Source: Lachnospiraceae bacterium AM48-27BH (GTDB taxonomy: Bacteria > Bacillota > Clostridia > Lachnospirales > Lachnospiraceae). From it: a stretch of 14,958 bases of DNA. The stretch is taken from the NCBI GenBank assembly GCA_003478355.1, contig QUFC01000067.1:1-14958 (forward strand), in the 5' to 3' direction. Below the pieces are notes generated by a model. The model did not search any database. It had not been told where the DNA came from and saw only the letters and a list, made by a program, of their open reading frames with translations. The position numbers and the translations under genes were made by a program. Positions 6,253-12,231 of this stretch are shown here, in pieces; position 1 is the first letter of the stretch, and every line of letters begins with the position of its first letter.

Positions 6253-7845
6253 ATGGGAAGTTATCTGAATCCGGGGAATCTTTCATTTCGCGGCAGTCTC
6301 CGCTCTAAAATATACGTGGACAAAAGTGAGTTGATCGCCAAAACCAATGAAGCGCTTTGTACCGAGCAGAAATACATCTGTGTAAGCCGCCCAAGAAGAT
6401 TTGGCAAATCCATGGCTGCGAATATGCTTGCTGCGTATTATGATCGAAGTGAGAGTACAGAAGAATTATTTCAGAATCTTACCATCAGCAAAGAAAGATC
6501 CTACAAAGAAAATCTGAATCAGTATGATGTGATCAAAATCAATATGCAGGAATTTTTAAGTATGTCTGAAACCATGGAAGAAATGTTGGAGATGCTTAAA
6601 AATTATCTGGTTTTGGATTTCAAGGAAACTTTTCATGAGGTGCAATTCCGGGATGAAAAGAATCTGATTCAGGTGATGAAGGATGTATTCCGTTATACCA
6701 GATGTCCTTTTGTAATATTGATTGATGAATGGGACTGTCTGTTCCGGGAGTATAAACAGAACAAGGATGCACAGAAAAAATATTTGGATTTTTTACGCGC
6801 ATGGCTGAAGGATAAAGATTATGTGGCATTGGCTTATATGACTGGCATATTGCCCATTAAAAAATACGGTTCCCATTCCGCGTTAAATATGTTTACGGAA
6901 TATTCCATGACTGATCCAGGCGATCTGGCCGGATATTTTGGTTTTACAGAACAGGAAGTGTCTGTCCTCTGCGAAACCTACGGTATGAATTTCGAGGAAG
7001 CAAAAACATGGTATGATGGGTATCATCTGATCGCACATCGGCAAAATGGTGATGAACATTATTCCATTTATAGTCCAAAATCCGTTGTAGAGGCCATGTT
7101 ACGGCATAAGTTTGGAACTTATTGGAACCAGACAGAAACGTATGAGGCATTGAAAATTTATATTCAGATGGATATGGATGGACTGGAGAATTCTGTTATT
7201 AGAATGTTGGCAGGTGATGCAGTGCAGATCAATATCGGAACCTTCAGCAATGATATGACCACATTTGCTACCAAAGACGATGTTTTGACTTTGCTGATCC
7301 ACCTTGGTTATCTGACATACAATAGCATCGATGGAACCGTTGCTATTCCAAATAAAGAGGTTTCACAGGAGTATGTGAATGCGATCAGTACCATGAACTG
7401 GCATGGCGTGATCGACTCCGTAGAATCATCCCGCAAACTGCTGGAATCACTATGGGCCATGGATGCGGATGCAGTTGCTGAAGGAATTGATAAGGCACAC
7501 GATGAGATTTCGATTCTTCAGTACAATAATGAAAATTCTCTGAGCTGTACCATAAATCTTGCATTTTATTTTGCACGAGAATATTATACGATGATCCGGG
7601 AGTTGCCAACAGGTAAAGGATTTGCTGACATATGCCTGATTCCAAGAAAATTACATCTAGACAAGCCAGCTGTAGTGATAGAATTGAAATGGGATAAAAG
7701 CGCATCCGGTGCATTAGAGCAGATCAGGGAAAAACAGTATGGGGATGTATTGAGAGACTATCAGGGGAATGTACTGCTTGTTGGAATTAATTACAATAAA
7801 ACCACGAAGAAACATGAATGTATCATAGAAACCATACAGAAATAA
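6253..7845 (+). CDS. AAA-like ATPase with C-terminal PD-(D/E)XK (DUF1703-type) domain, paralogue 2
   Basis: The 530-residue protein has the same plan as the one at 2797-4500 but is clearly diverged. It shows an N-terminal KIYVDKSELI motif, Walker A variant PRRFGKS (residues 47-53), Walker B VILIDEWD (Asp158, Glu159), the central GYFGFTE and WYDGYHL motifs, and at the C terminus FADI (Asp459) with ELK (Glu477, Lys479) as the nuclease-fold residues. Both active sites therefore look complete. The ATG at 6253 is preferred because GGAGG at 6241-6245 lies 7 nt upstream; the frame is open for 23 more codons but these resemble nothing in the family. It stands alone, with its own promoter and a terminator after it. 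Function unknown; the sequence difference from paralogue 1 argues for separate acquisition and not a recent tandem duplication. Confidence 0.85.
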   Translation: MGSYLNPGNLSFRGSLRSKIYVDKSELIAKTNEALCTEQKYICVSRPRRFGKSMAANMLAAYYDRSESTEELFQNLTISKERSYKENLNQYDVIKINMQEFLSMSETMEEMLEMLKNYLVLDFKETFHEVQFRDEKNLIQVMKDVFRYTRCPFVILIDEWDCLFREYKQNKDAQKKYLDFLRAWLKDKDYVALAYMTGILPIKKYGSHSALNMFTEYSMTDPGDLAGYFGFTEQEVSVLCETYGMNFEEAKTWYDGYHLIAHRQNGDEHYSIYSPKSVVEAMLRHKFGTYWNQTETYEALKIYIQMDMDGLENSVIRMLAGDAVQINIGTFSNDMTTFATKDDVLTLLIHLGYLTYNSIDGTVAIPNKEVSQEYVNAISTMNWHGVIDSVESSRKLLESLWAMDADAVAEGIDKAHDEISILQYNNENSLSCTINLAFYFAREYYTMIRELPTGKGFADICLIPRKLHLDKPAVVIELKWDKSASGALEQIREKQYGDVLRDYQGNVLLVGINYNKTTKKHECIIETIQK

Positions 7846-7856
7846 TTAAGTATCAG

Positions 7857-7900
7857 AAAGTCTCATACCTGCAGTATAATTGTGCTAGATATGAGACTTT
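7857..7900 (+). terminator. Rho-independent terminator after paralogue 2
   Basis: AAAGTCTCATA (7857-7867) and TATGAGACTTT (7890-7900) form a perfect 11-bp stem with a 22-nt loop. The A/T base makes it usable on both strands. Confidence 0.8.
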
Positions 7901-7962
7901 TGGTGTATTTAGATGGCACATCTTTGTTTGATAAAATCGGAAGTTGAAGGGAAAAGGTATAA

Positions 7963-8721
7963 ATGATAGGAATTTATTTGAGCGGAACTGGAAATACGAA
8001 GCACTGTGTTGAAAAGTTGCTAAATTTATTGGATGATACAGCAAGATGTATTCCGTTAGAAACTCCATACATTATAAATATGCTGGAAAATGAAAACACA
8101 ATTGTTTTGGGGTATCCGACACAATTTTCAAATGCTCCGTTTATGGTACTTGATTTTATTAAAAGAAATCCAGAGTTATGGAAAGGGAAAAAAGTGTTTT
8201 GTGTAAACACAATGGGACTTTTTAGTGGTGACGGAACAGGTTGTACAGCAAGACTACTAAAGAAGTATGGGGCAGAAATCCTTGGTGGATTACAGATAAA
8301 AATGCCCAATTCTGTGTGTGACAGCAAGCTGTTAAAAAAAGGTATTGAAGAAAATAGACAAATTGTTAAGAATGCAGACAAGCGGATAGAGCAGACTGCA
8401 GAACAGATAAAGAGGGGAATATATCCGAAAGAAGGGCTGTCATTTATAGCACATATTAAAGGACTGTTTGGGCAAAGATTATGGTTTTATCGTAAAACAA
8501 TATATTATACGGACAAATTAAAGATAAGCGATTCCTGTATCGGATGTGGATTATGCAGCAAGGAATGTCCTATGAAGAATATTAAAATGAAAGAAAATCG
8601 GGCTGTTCCTGGAAAAAGATGTACAATGTGTTATCGTTGCATCAGCTTATGTCCTCAAAAAGCAATCACGCTACTTGGAGAAAAGGTTCAGGAACAATGT
8701 AGATTTGAAAAATACGAATGA
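7963..8721 (+). CDS. EFR1 family flavodoxin/ferredoxin fusion protein
   Basis: The 252-residue protein joins an N-terminal flavodoxin-like domain (phosphate loop SGTGNTK, residues 7-13; VLGYPTQFSNAP and NTMGLFSGDG later in the domain) to two C-terminal [4Fe-4S] ferredoxin motifs: Cys192, 195, 198, 202 and Cys220, 223, 226, 230, each ending in CP. This is the EFR1 arrangement frequent in gut clostridia. It should carry electrons in the cytoplasm between FMN and iron-sulfur centres; the partner is not known. The Shine-Dalgarno is weak (AAAGG, 5-6 nt before the ATG). The gene is AT-rich next to the GC-rich block that follows and stands alone after a terminator. Confidence 0.9.
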   Translation: MIGIYLSGTGNTKHCVEKLLNLLDDTARCIPLETPYIINMLENENTIVLGYPTQFSNAPFMVLDFIKRNPELWKGKKVFCVNTMGLFSGDGTGCTARLLKKYGAEILGGLQIKMPNSVCDSKLLKKGIEENRQIVKNADKRIEQTAEQIKRGIYPKEGLSFIAHIKGLFGQRLWFYRKTIYYTDKLKISDSCIGCGLCSKECPMKNIKMKENRAVPGKRCTMCYRCISLCPQKAITLLGEKVQEQCRFEKYE

Positions 8722-8809
8722 AAAAGAAAAAATAATAGATAACTTCAAGTTTGCCACACCGGACACAAAATACCATTCTTGCTGAGCAGTTCGCATTGGA
8801 AAAGCGGTT

Positions 8810-8839
8810 GCCGGACGATGGCAAAAATCATCGTCCGGC
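8810..8839. terminator. Stem-loop between the convergent EFR1 and hydrolase genes
   Basis: GCCGGACGATG (8810-8820) and CATCGTCCGGC (8829-8839) form a perfect 11-bp stem with an 8-nt loop. It lies between two genes that converge, as a bidirectional terminator would. Neither side has a good T run directly at the stem, so it may be a weak terminator or an mRNA-stabilising hairpin. Confidence 0.6.
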
Positions 8840-8867
8840 TTGTTCGTTGCCGAGAAAGGAGCGGTTT

Positions 8868-9422
8868 TCACCCTCTCCAGGGCTCGCGGCCTTCGTTGCA
8901 GATATCAATCTGACACAGCTTCATGGCAGAAAGTGCTGTGTCGTGGGACTGGGGGGTGACGCAGGCGCAACAGGCAGCATCCACGGAAACATCGCTTTCC
9001 GGGAAGGTCGCCTTACACAGAATGGCATTGGACAGCACACAAATGCCGGTACACAGACCTATCAGTTTAATTTCCAGGGGCTCGGTCCCGGCGGCGGTCT
9101 TGAGTTTCTCTATCAGCAGGGTGGAACCGAAAGTGGGCTTGCAGATAAAGTGGTCTGCAGGCACGCTCTCCAACGCCTCTGCCACCAGCGGATTCAAAGC
9201 GTGACCCTCACTGCCAGCGATGCAGTGTGCCACCGGGAGATGACGTCCCTCATTGGTTTCCAGATAGTTGTCCGGGTGGGTATCCTGGGTCACAAAGATC
9301 TGCTCCGGGCGGTAGGTGCGGATTTTTTCCAGCACCTTCGGCAGGATGGCTTCGGCTTCCTTGGTGCCCAGTGCGCCGGTGATAAAGTCATTTTGCATAT
9401 CTACAACGATCAGAAATTTCAT
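8868..9422 (-). CDS. Isochorismatase-family cysteine hydrolase (nicotinamidase-like)
   Basis: The 184-residue protein carries the cysteine hydrolase triad: Asp8 (IVVDMQNDF), Lys95 (CKPTFGST) and Cys128 (TGICV, after the usual turn). Nicotinamidase-type metal ligands also seem present, with Asp47 and His49 in TQDTHPDNY and a later His in PVAHCIAG. Hydrolysis of nicotinamide or a similar amide is therefore more likely than isochorismate cleavage, but the substrate cannot be read from sequence. The ATG at 9422 is chosen because GGGAGGT lies 7 nt upstream; the open frame extends 61 codons further but without family resemblance and across the promoter. It is divergent from the oxidoreductase at 9630, and both are GC-rich compared with the surroundings. 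Confidence 0.85.
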   Translation of the reverse strand: MKFLIVVDMQNDFITGALGTKEAEAILPKVLEKIRTYRPEQIFVTQDTHPDNYLETNEGRHLPVAHCIAGSEGHALNPLVAEALESVPADHFICKPTFGSTLLIEKLKTAAGTEPLEIKLIGLCTGICVLSNAILCKATFPESDVSVDAACCACVTPQSHDTALSAMKLCQIDICNEGREPWRG

Positions 9423-9467
9423 ACGGGTAACCTCCCAAACAGATGTGTCAAGACATCTTTTTCTTTC

Positions 9468-9495
9468 AGTATAACGGCTGGAACAAAAAATACAA
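9468..9495 (-). promoter_or_regulatory. Promoter of the cysteine hydrolase gene
   Basis: On the minus strand TTGTAT (9495-9490) and TATACT (9473-9468) are 16 nt apart, about 45 nt before the hydrolase start. A second TATACT at 9583-9588 on the plus strand may be the -10 of the divergent oxidoreductase gene, though its -35 is poor. Confidence 0.55.
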
Positions 9496-9629
9496 GGGTT
9501 TTGTTTGGCAATAGATTTTGCCGATTTGCAGAAAAATAGGACTTCATGATTGCGGAGACTTTTTTGCAGGGGAATATCGTGGTATACTGAATGCAGAGAA
9601 TCCAAAGTGATAAAATGGGAGGTAGAGTT

Positions 9630-10613
9630 ATGAAGTGGGGAATTTTAGCAACCGGCACCATTGCCAAAAAGTTTGCGTCTACGGTGGAACAGATGGGCGC
9701 AGAAGGGGAGCGGCTTGTTGCTGTGGGGTCACGGCATCTGGAAAGTGCACAGGCGTTTGCGCAACAGTACGGCATCCCCCGTTGCTATGACTCCTACGAA
9801 GCTCTTGCCGCAGACCCGGAGGTGGAGGCCATCTATATCGCCACCCCGAATACCCTGCACTACGAAAACTGCAGGCTCTGTCTGGAGCAGGGCAAGCACG
9901 TTTTATGCGAGAAGCCCTTTACCATCAATCCAGAACAGGCGCAGGAGCTGTATCGTCTGGCAGAGGAAAAGCATCTTTTTCTCATGGAGGCGTTCTGGAT
10001 CTGGCTGCTGCCGTTGTATGACCGCCTGCGCAAGATTCTTGCGGCAGGCACCATCGGGGAGCTGAAGCAGATCACCTGTCAGTACGGCTTTGTGGCATCC
10101 GGTGCCCGGAAAGACCGTAAATTTGCATCCGGTCTGGGCGGCGGTGCGCTGCTGGATATCGGCATCTACAATCTGGGTTTTTTGCGCATCCTCACCGGAC
10201 AGGACCCGGAGAAGGTGGAAACCAAAGAGGTACACATCAACGAGTATGGCACTGACGATTACAGCTGCCTTGCGTTGACCTATCCCGGCGGCTGTAAGGC
10301 GGAGTCCGTCCAGACCATCGGGCGGGAACTGGAGCGCAATGCCCGTATCATTGGTACAAAGGGCAGCATCTTTCTGCCGGATTTCCAGCATGCCGAGACC
10401 ATGACGCTGGAAGTGGAGGGCAAAGAGCCGGAGATCATCCGCTGCCCGGTGGACATCAACGGCTTTGAGTATGAGATACGGGAGACAAGCCGCTGCGTAA
10501 AGCTGGGGCGCGCTGGCAGCGACCACTACACTCCGCAGGACAGCCTTGCCCTGACTCGTCTGATGTACGATACCCGCATGAGCTGGGGCATGAAGTTTAC
10601 AGGCGAGGTGTGA
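9630..10613 (+). CDS. Gfo/Idh/MocA family NAD(P)-dependent oxidoreductase
   Basis: The 327-residue protein has an N-terminal Rossmann fold (WGILATGTIAKKFA, residues 3-16), the dinucleotide-contact segment IYIATPNTLH, the family motif CEKPFT (Glu94, Lys95, Pro96), and the substrate-domain motifs LMEAFW (118-123) and GGGALLDIGIYNL (170-182). The MEAFW segment suggests the dihydrodiol dehydrogenase-like branch that acts on sugars or cyclic diols; the substrate is unknown. The ATG at 9630 follows GGGAGGT (9617-9623) by 6 nt. The gene is about 55-57% GC in the lines I counted, against roughly 40% in part of the EFR1 gene and lower still in the ABC gene, a sign of different origin. It diverges from the hydrolase at 8868-9422. 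Confidence 0.9.
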   Translation: MKWGILATGTIAKKFASTVEQMGAEGERLVAVGSRHLESAQAFAQQYGIPRCYDSYEALAADPEVEAIYIATPNTLHYENCRLCLEQGKHVLCEKPFTINPEQAQELYRLAEEKHLFLMEAFWIWLLPLYDRLRKILAAGTIGELKQITCQYGFVASGARKDRKFASGLGGGALLDIGIYNLGFLRILTGQDPEKVETKEVHINEYGTDDYSCLALTYPGGCKAESVQTIGRELERNARIIGTKGSIFLPDFQHAETMTLEVEGKEPEIIRCPVDINGFEYEIRETSRCVKLGRAGSDHYTPQDSLALTRLMYDTRMSWGMKFTGEV

Positions 10614-10641
10614 GCACACACCTTGCCGTAGGAGGCTTTTT
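10602..10641 (+). terminator. Hairpin enclosing the oxidoreductase stop codon, possible terminator
   Basis: Bases 10602-10612 and 10617-10627 form an 11-bp stem with one G-T pair and a loop AGCA; the TGA stop is at the loop. A run CTTTTT begins 9 nt after the stem, farther than in a standard intrinsic terminator. Confidence 0.45.
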
Positions 10642-10674
10642 GCGTGAGAAAACCATGGTATACGGAGAACAGCA

Positions 10675-10743
10675 ATGCGGAATTTATATTTTGATGGTAC
10701 GAAAGAAACACAACGATTGACAGATATTGCAGACACTGAGTAA
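10675..10743 (+). CDS. Possible 22-residue small ORF
   Basis: The ORF encodes a peptide starting MRNLYFDGTKETQRL, with GGAG 8 nt before the ATG. The sequence looks protein-like, not random, and may be the beginning of a decayed gene. I do not recognise it. The rest of 10628-10819 holds a TTGACA (10717-10722) without a good -10. Confidence 0.25.
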   Translation: MRNLYFDGTKETQRLTDIADTE

Positions 10744-10819
10744 CCGCCAAATAATAATGCGGTCAGATATTCGCAAATGTTCAAGTCATATGGAAACAGT
10801 AGATAGAGAGGACAGGAGT

Positions 10820-11308
10820 ATGAAAAAGCATTTGATGATTGTTTTGCTGGCAGCAAGCCTGGTATTTACTATTTCCGGGTGTCAGAAGCAGGAAACAGAA
10901 GAAACTGTAGGAATAATGGCTGAAACAAAAGAAAATTTAGAGGGGATGGCCCTCTATTCTTCTTGTTCGTTTGTGTATGAGGATTCAGAATGGGAACTTC
11001 AGACCTTTGTACGGGAAGATATGCTTATAGATGGTGAACTGGCAATGGATGACAGCGGACATTTTCTGATACAGGCGATTTCAGGGGAAGATTCCTATGT
11101 ATTTTTGGATGAAACGATTCAGCTTGGAGTACCGGAGGCAGATGTATGGGTGGATGATCAGAATAAAATGCATATTGTAATTCGGGATGTACGAACTGCC
11201 AGATACAGAGTGACGGATTTTGTTTTTGATTCGGAAGAAAAGACATTTATCGGTACAGATGTACTGAGTGGAGAGGGGATCAATTATATAGGAACCACTG
11301 GCAAGTAA
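10820..11308 (+). CDS. Hypothetical lipoprotein
   Basis: The 162-residue product starts with MKKHLMIVLLAASLVF and a lipobox TISGC, with the lipidated cysteine at residue 21, so it should be anchored on the outer face of the membrane. After a short acidic linker comes a domain of alternating strands rich in acidic and aromatic residues, with no motif I recognise. The ATG at 10820 has AGGAG directly upstream (10814-10818), a short spacing; the frame is open 31 codons further without a better start. It precedes the MazG-like gene by 66 bp; no clear terminator lies between them, so co-transcription is possible. Confidence 0.7.
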   Translation: MKKHLMIVLLAASLVFTISGCQKQETEETVGIMAETKENLEGMALYSSCSFVYEDSEWELQTFVREDMLIDGELAMDDSGHFLIQAISGEDSYVFLDETIQLGVPEADVWVDDQNKMHIVIRDVRTARYRVTDFVFDSEEKTFIGTDVLSGEGINYIGTTGK

Positions 11309-11374
11309 GATTGCCTGGCAGGACAGAGTATAATGCATAAGTATTGCTCAAATTGTAACTAGGGGGGATAGAAA

Positions 11375-11710
11375 ATGGACGTTAATGAATACCAGAAATC
11401 AGCAATGAAGACATTAAATCCGATGCTTGACAAAAAAGATATCCTTATCAATAGTGTAATGGGTCTGTGTGGTGAATCCGGCGAAGCGATTGATATTGTA
11501 AAAAAATGGCTGATGCAGGGGCATGACCTGGATAAAGAACATCTAATAAAGGAACTTGGAGACATAGCATGGTATCTTGCGGAGGCCGCTACCGCATTGG
11601 ATGTGCCACTGGAAACCGTGTTTCAGGAAAATCTTGACAAATTGCGCAGACGCTTTCCAAACGGTTTTGATACACAGGCTTCCGCTCACCGTAAGAAGGA
11701 TGACATCTAA
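11375..11710 (+). CDS. MazG-like nucleotide pyrophosphohydrolase
   Basis: The 111-residue protein is a single MazG-like domain of the all-alpha NTP pyrophosphatase superfamily. The metal-binding motifs are visible as GESGE (Glu34, Glu37) and, 23 residues on, ELGDIAWYL (Glu60, Asp63). Such enzymes hydrolyse noncanonical or excess (d)NTPs to monophosphates in the cytoplasm; the substrate here is not known. AGGGGGG at 11361-11367 lies 7 nt before the ATG. The tnpB right-end remnant begins 20 bp after the stop codon, in the opposite orientation. Confidence 0.85.
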   Translation: MDVNEYQKSAMKTLNPMLDKKDILINSVMGLCGESGEAIDIVKKWLMQGHDLDKEHLIKELGDIAWYLAEAATALDVPLETVFQENLDKLRRRFPNGFDTQASAHRKKDDI

Positions 11711-11729
11711 AGCGGGATTTGATTTCATG

Positions 11730-11899
11730 TAGTGAACCTCACATGGCTAAAGTCACGTGCTTCTCAGCCGTTTTAAACGGCAAGACTAAATATCGGCGGA
11801 TACGCCAGTAACTTAGAATTCGTGCGGATACGCACTTTTTCCATGTCGGATACGGCTGGTTTCCACATTACAGGTAGTCCGCTGTATATCTGCCTGTGT
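11730..11899 (-). ncRNA. Probable omega-RNA scaffold, copy 2 (without its own tnpB)
   Basis: The hairpins corresponding to 645-658, 674-685, 699-713 and 721-740 are kept. The first hairpin (621-639 in copy 1) has two changes, one of which breaks a base pair. The guide would begin at 11729 and read leftward (CATGAAATCAAATCCC). No promoter was identified on the minus strand, so expression is uncertain. Confidence 0.5.
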
Positions 11900-12022
11900 T
11901 TATGCCGCTTTTAAGTTGTTTACTTCTACATAAAACTTCCTTAAATCTGCATAAACACATGAGGTTCTACGCTTCACTGCAGGGACTTTTGCCTCCAGTG
12001 AAGACCTTTCCGTTTCCGGCAA
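11900..12022 (-). pseudogene. tnpB remnant, last 40 codons
   Basis: The fragment encodes the tail of TnpB from LPETERSS to the stop at 11902-11900, in frame. Four of the five differences from the copy at 458-580 are synonymous; the fifth changes Leu to Phe. It lacks all RuvC motifs, so it is not a nuclease. Confidence 0.9.
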
Positions 12023-12048
12023 TTACGATAGAATATTGGAACTTAGTA

Positions 12049-12057
12049 TGATATAAT
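12049..12057 (+). promoter_or_regulatory. Extended -10 promoter for the ABC transporter
   Basis: TGATATAAT is a perfect extended -10 (TGnTATAAT). No good -35 is seen 16-18 nt upstream, which extended -10 promoters tolerate. Transcription from here would give a leader of about 165 nt. Confidence 0.6.
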
Positions 12058-12090
12058 AATAGAAAATTTTTAGGAAGAGGTGAGAACGAT

Positions 12091-12132
12091 ATGATAATTA
12101 TCCGAGATAACTACTCAGTACAGTTGATGTAA
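12091..12132 (+). CDS. Leader peptide ORF upstream of the ABC transporter
   Basis: This 13-codon ORF (MIIIRDNYSVQLM) has a strong Shine-Dalgarno (GAGGTGA, 12077-12083) 7 nt before the ATG. Its last codons overlap the 5' arm of the hairpin at 12116-12191. A short, well-initiated ORF overlapping a switchable hairpin before a resistance-type gene is typical of attenuation leaders. The peptide has no known counterpart that I can name; it may instead be the start of a decayed gene. Confidence 0.5.
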   Translation: MIIIRDNYSVQLM

Positions 12133-12231
12133 ACTGTTGGCAGATTGTGCTGAGGTTAAAAGAAACTTGCCAGTAGTCGTTGACTGTACTGCCTTGATGC
12201 TTGAAATACAATATGTAAAGGAGTACAGTTA
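12116..12231 (+). promoter_or_regulatory. Structured leader with two mutually exclusive pairings
   Basis: Pairing 1: 12116-12129 with 12178-12191 (14 bp, three G-T pairs), continued inside by 12134-12143 with 12167-12176 (10 bp with wobbles), loop 23 nt. Pairing 2: 12181-12190 with 12222-12231 (10 bp, one G-T pair), which covers the end of the Shine-Dalgarno, the spacer and the A of the ABC start codon. The segment ACTGTACT (12183-12190) is complementary to both AGTACAGT copies (12117-12124 and 12222-12229), so only one pairing can form at a time. The leader ORF ends within the first arm. No T run follows, so control of translation is more likely than termination. Confidence 0.6.

Larger units (their letters stand above)
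11730..12022 (-). mobile_element. Truncated inverted copy of the tnpB 3' end and right end
   Basis: This 293-bp remnant matches 458-750 in reverse orientation, with 9 substitutions and no gaps. Its right end lies at 11730; identity stops at 12022, inside tnpB, so the left end and most of tnpB have been lost. It is arm 2 of the large inverted repeat. Confidence 0.95.

Noticed and set aside
8751..9539. Plus-strand reading frame of 262 codons
   Set aside because: It is antisense to the cysteine hydrolase, whose catalytic residues are clear; long antisense frames are common in GC-rich genes.
9903..10856. Minus-strand reading frame of 317 codons
   Set aside because: It is antisense to the Gfo/Idh/MocA oxidoreductase and continues across a terminator-like hairpin into a lipoprotein start; no family features.
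11299..11320. GGCAA/TTGCC stem after the lipoprotein gene
   Set aside because: Only 5 bp and no T run follows, so I do not call a terminator.
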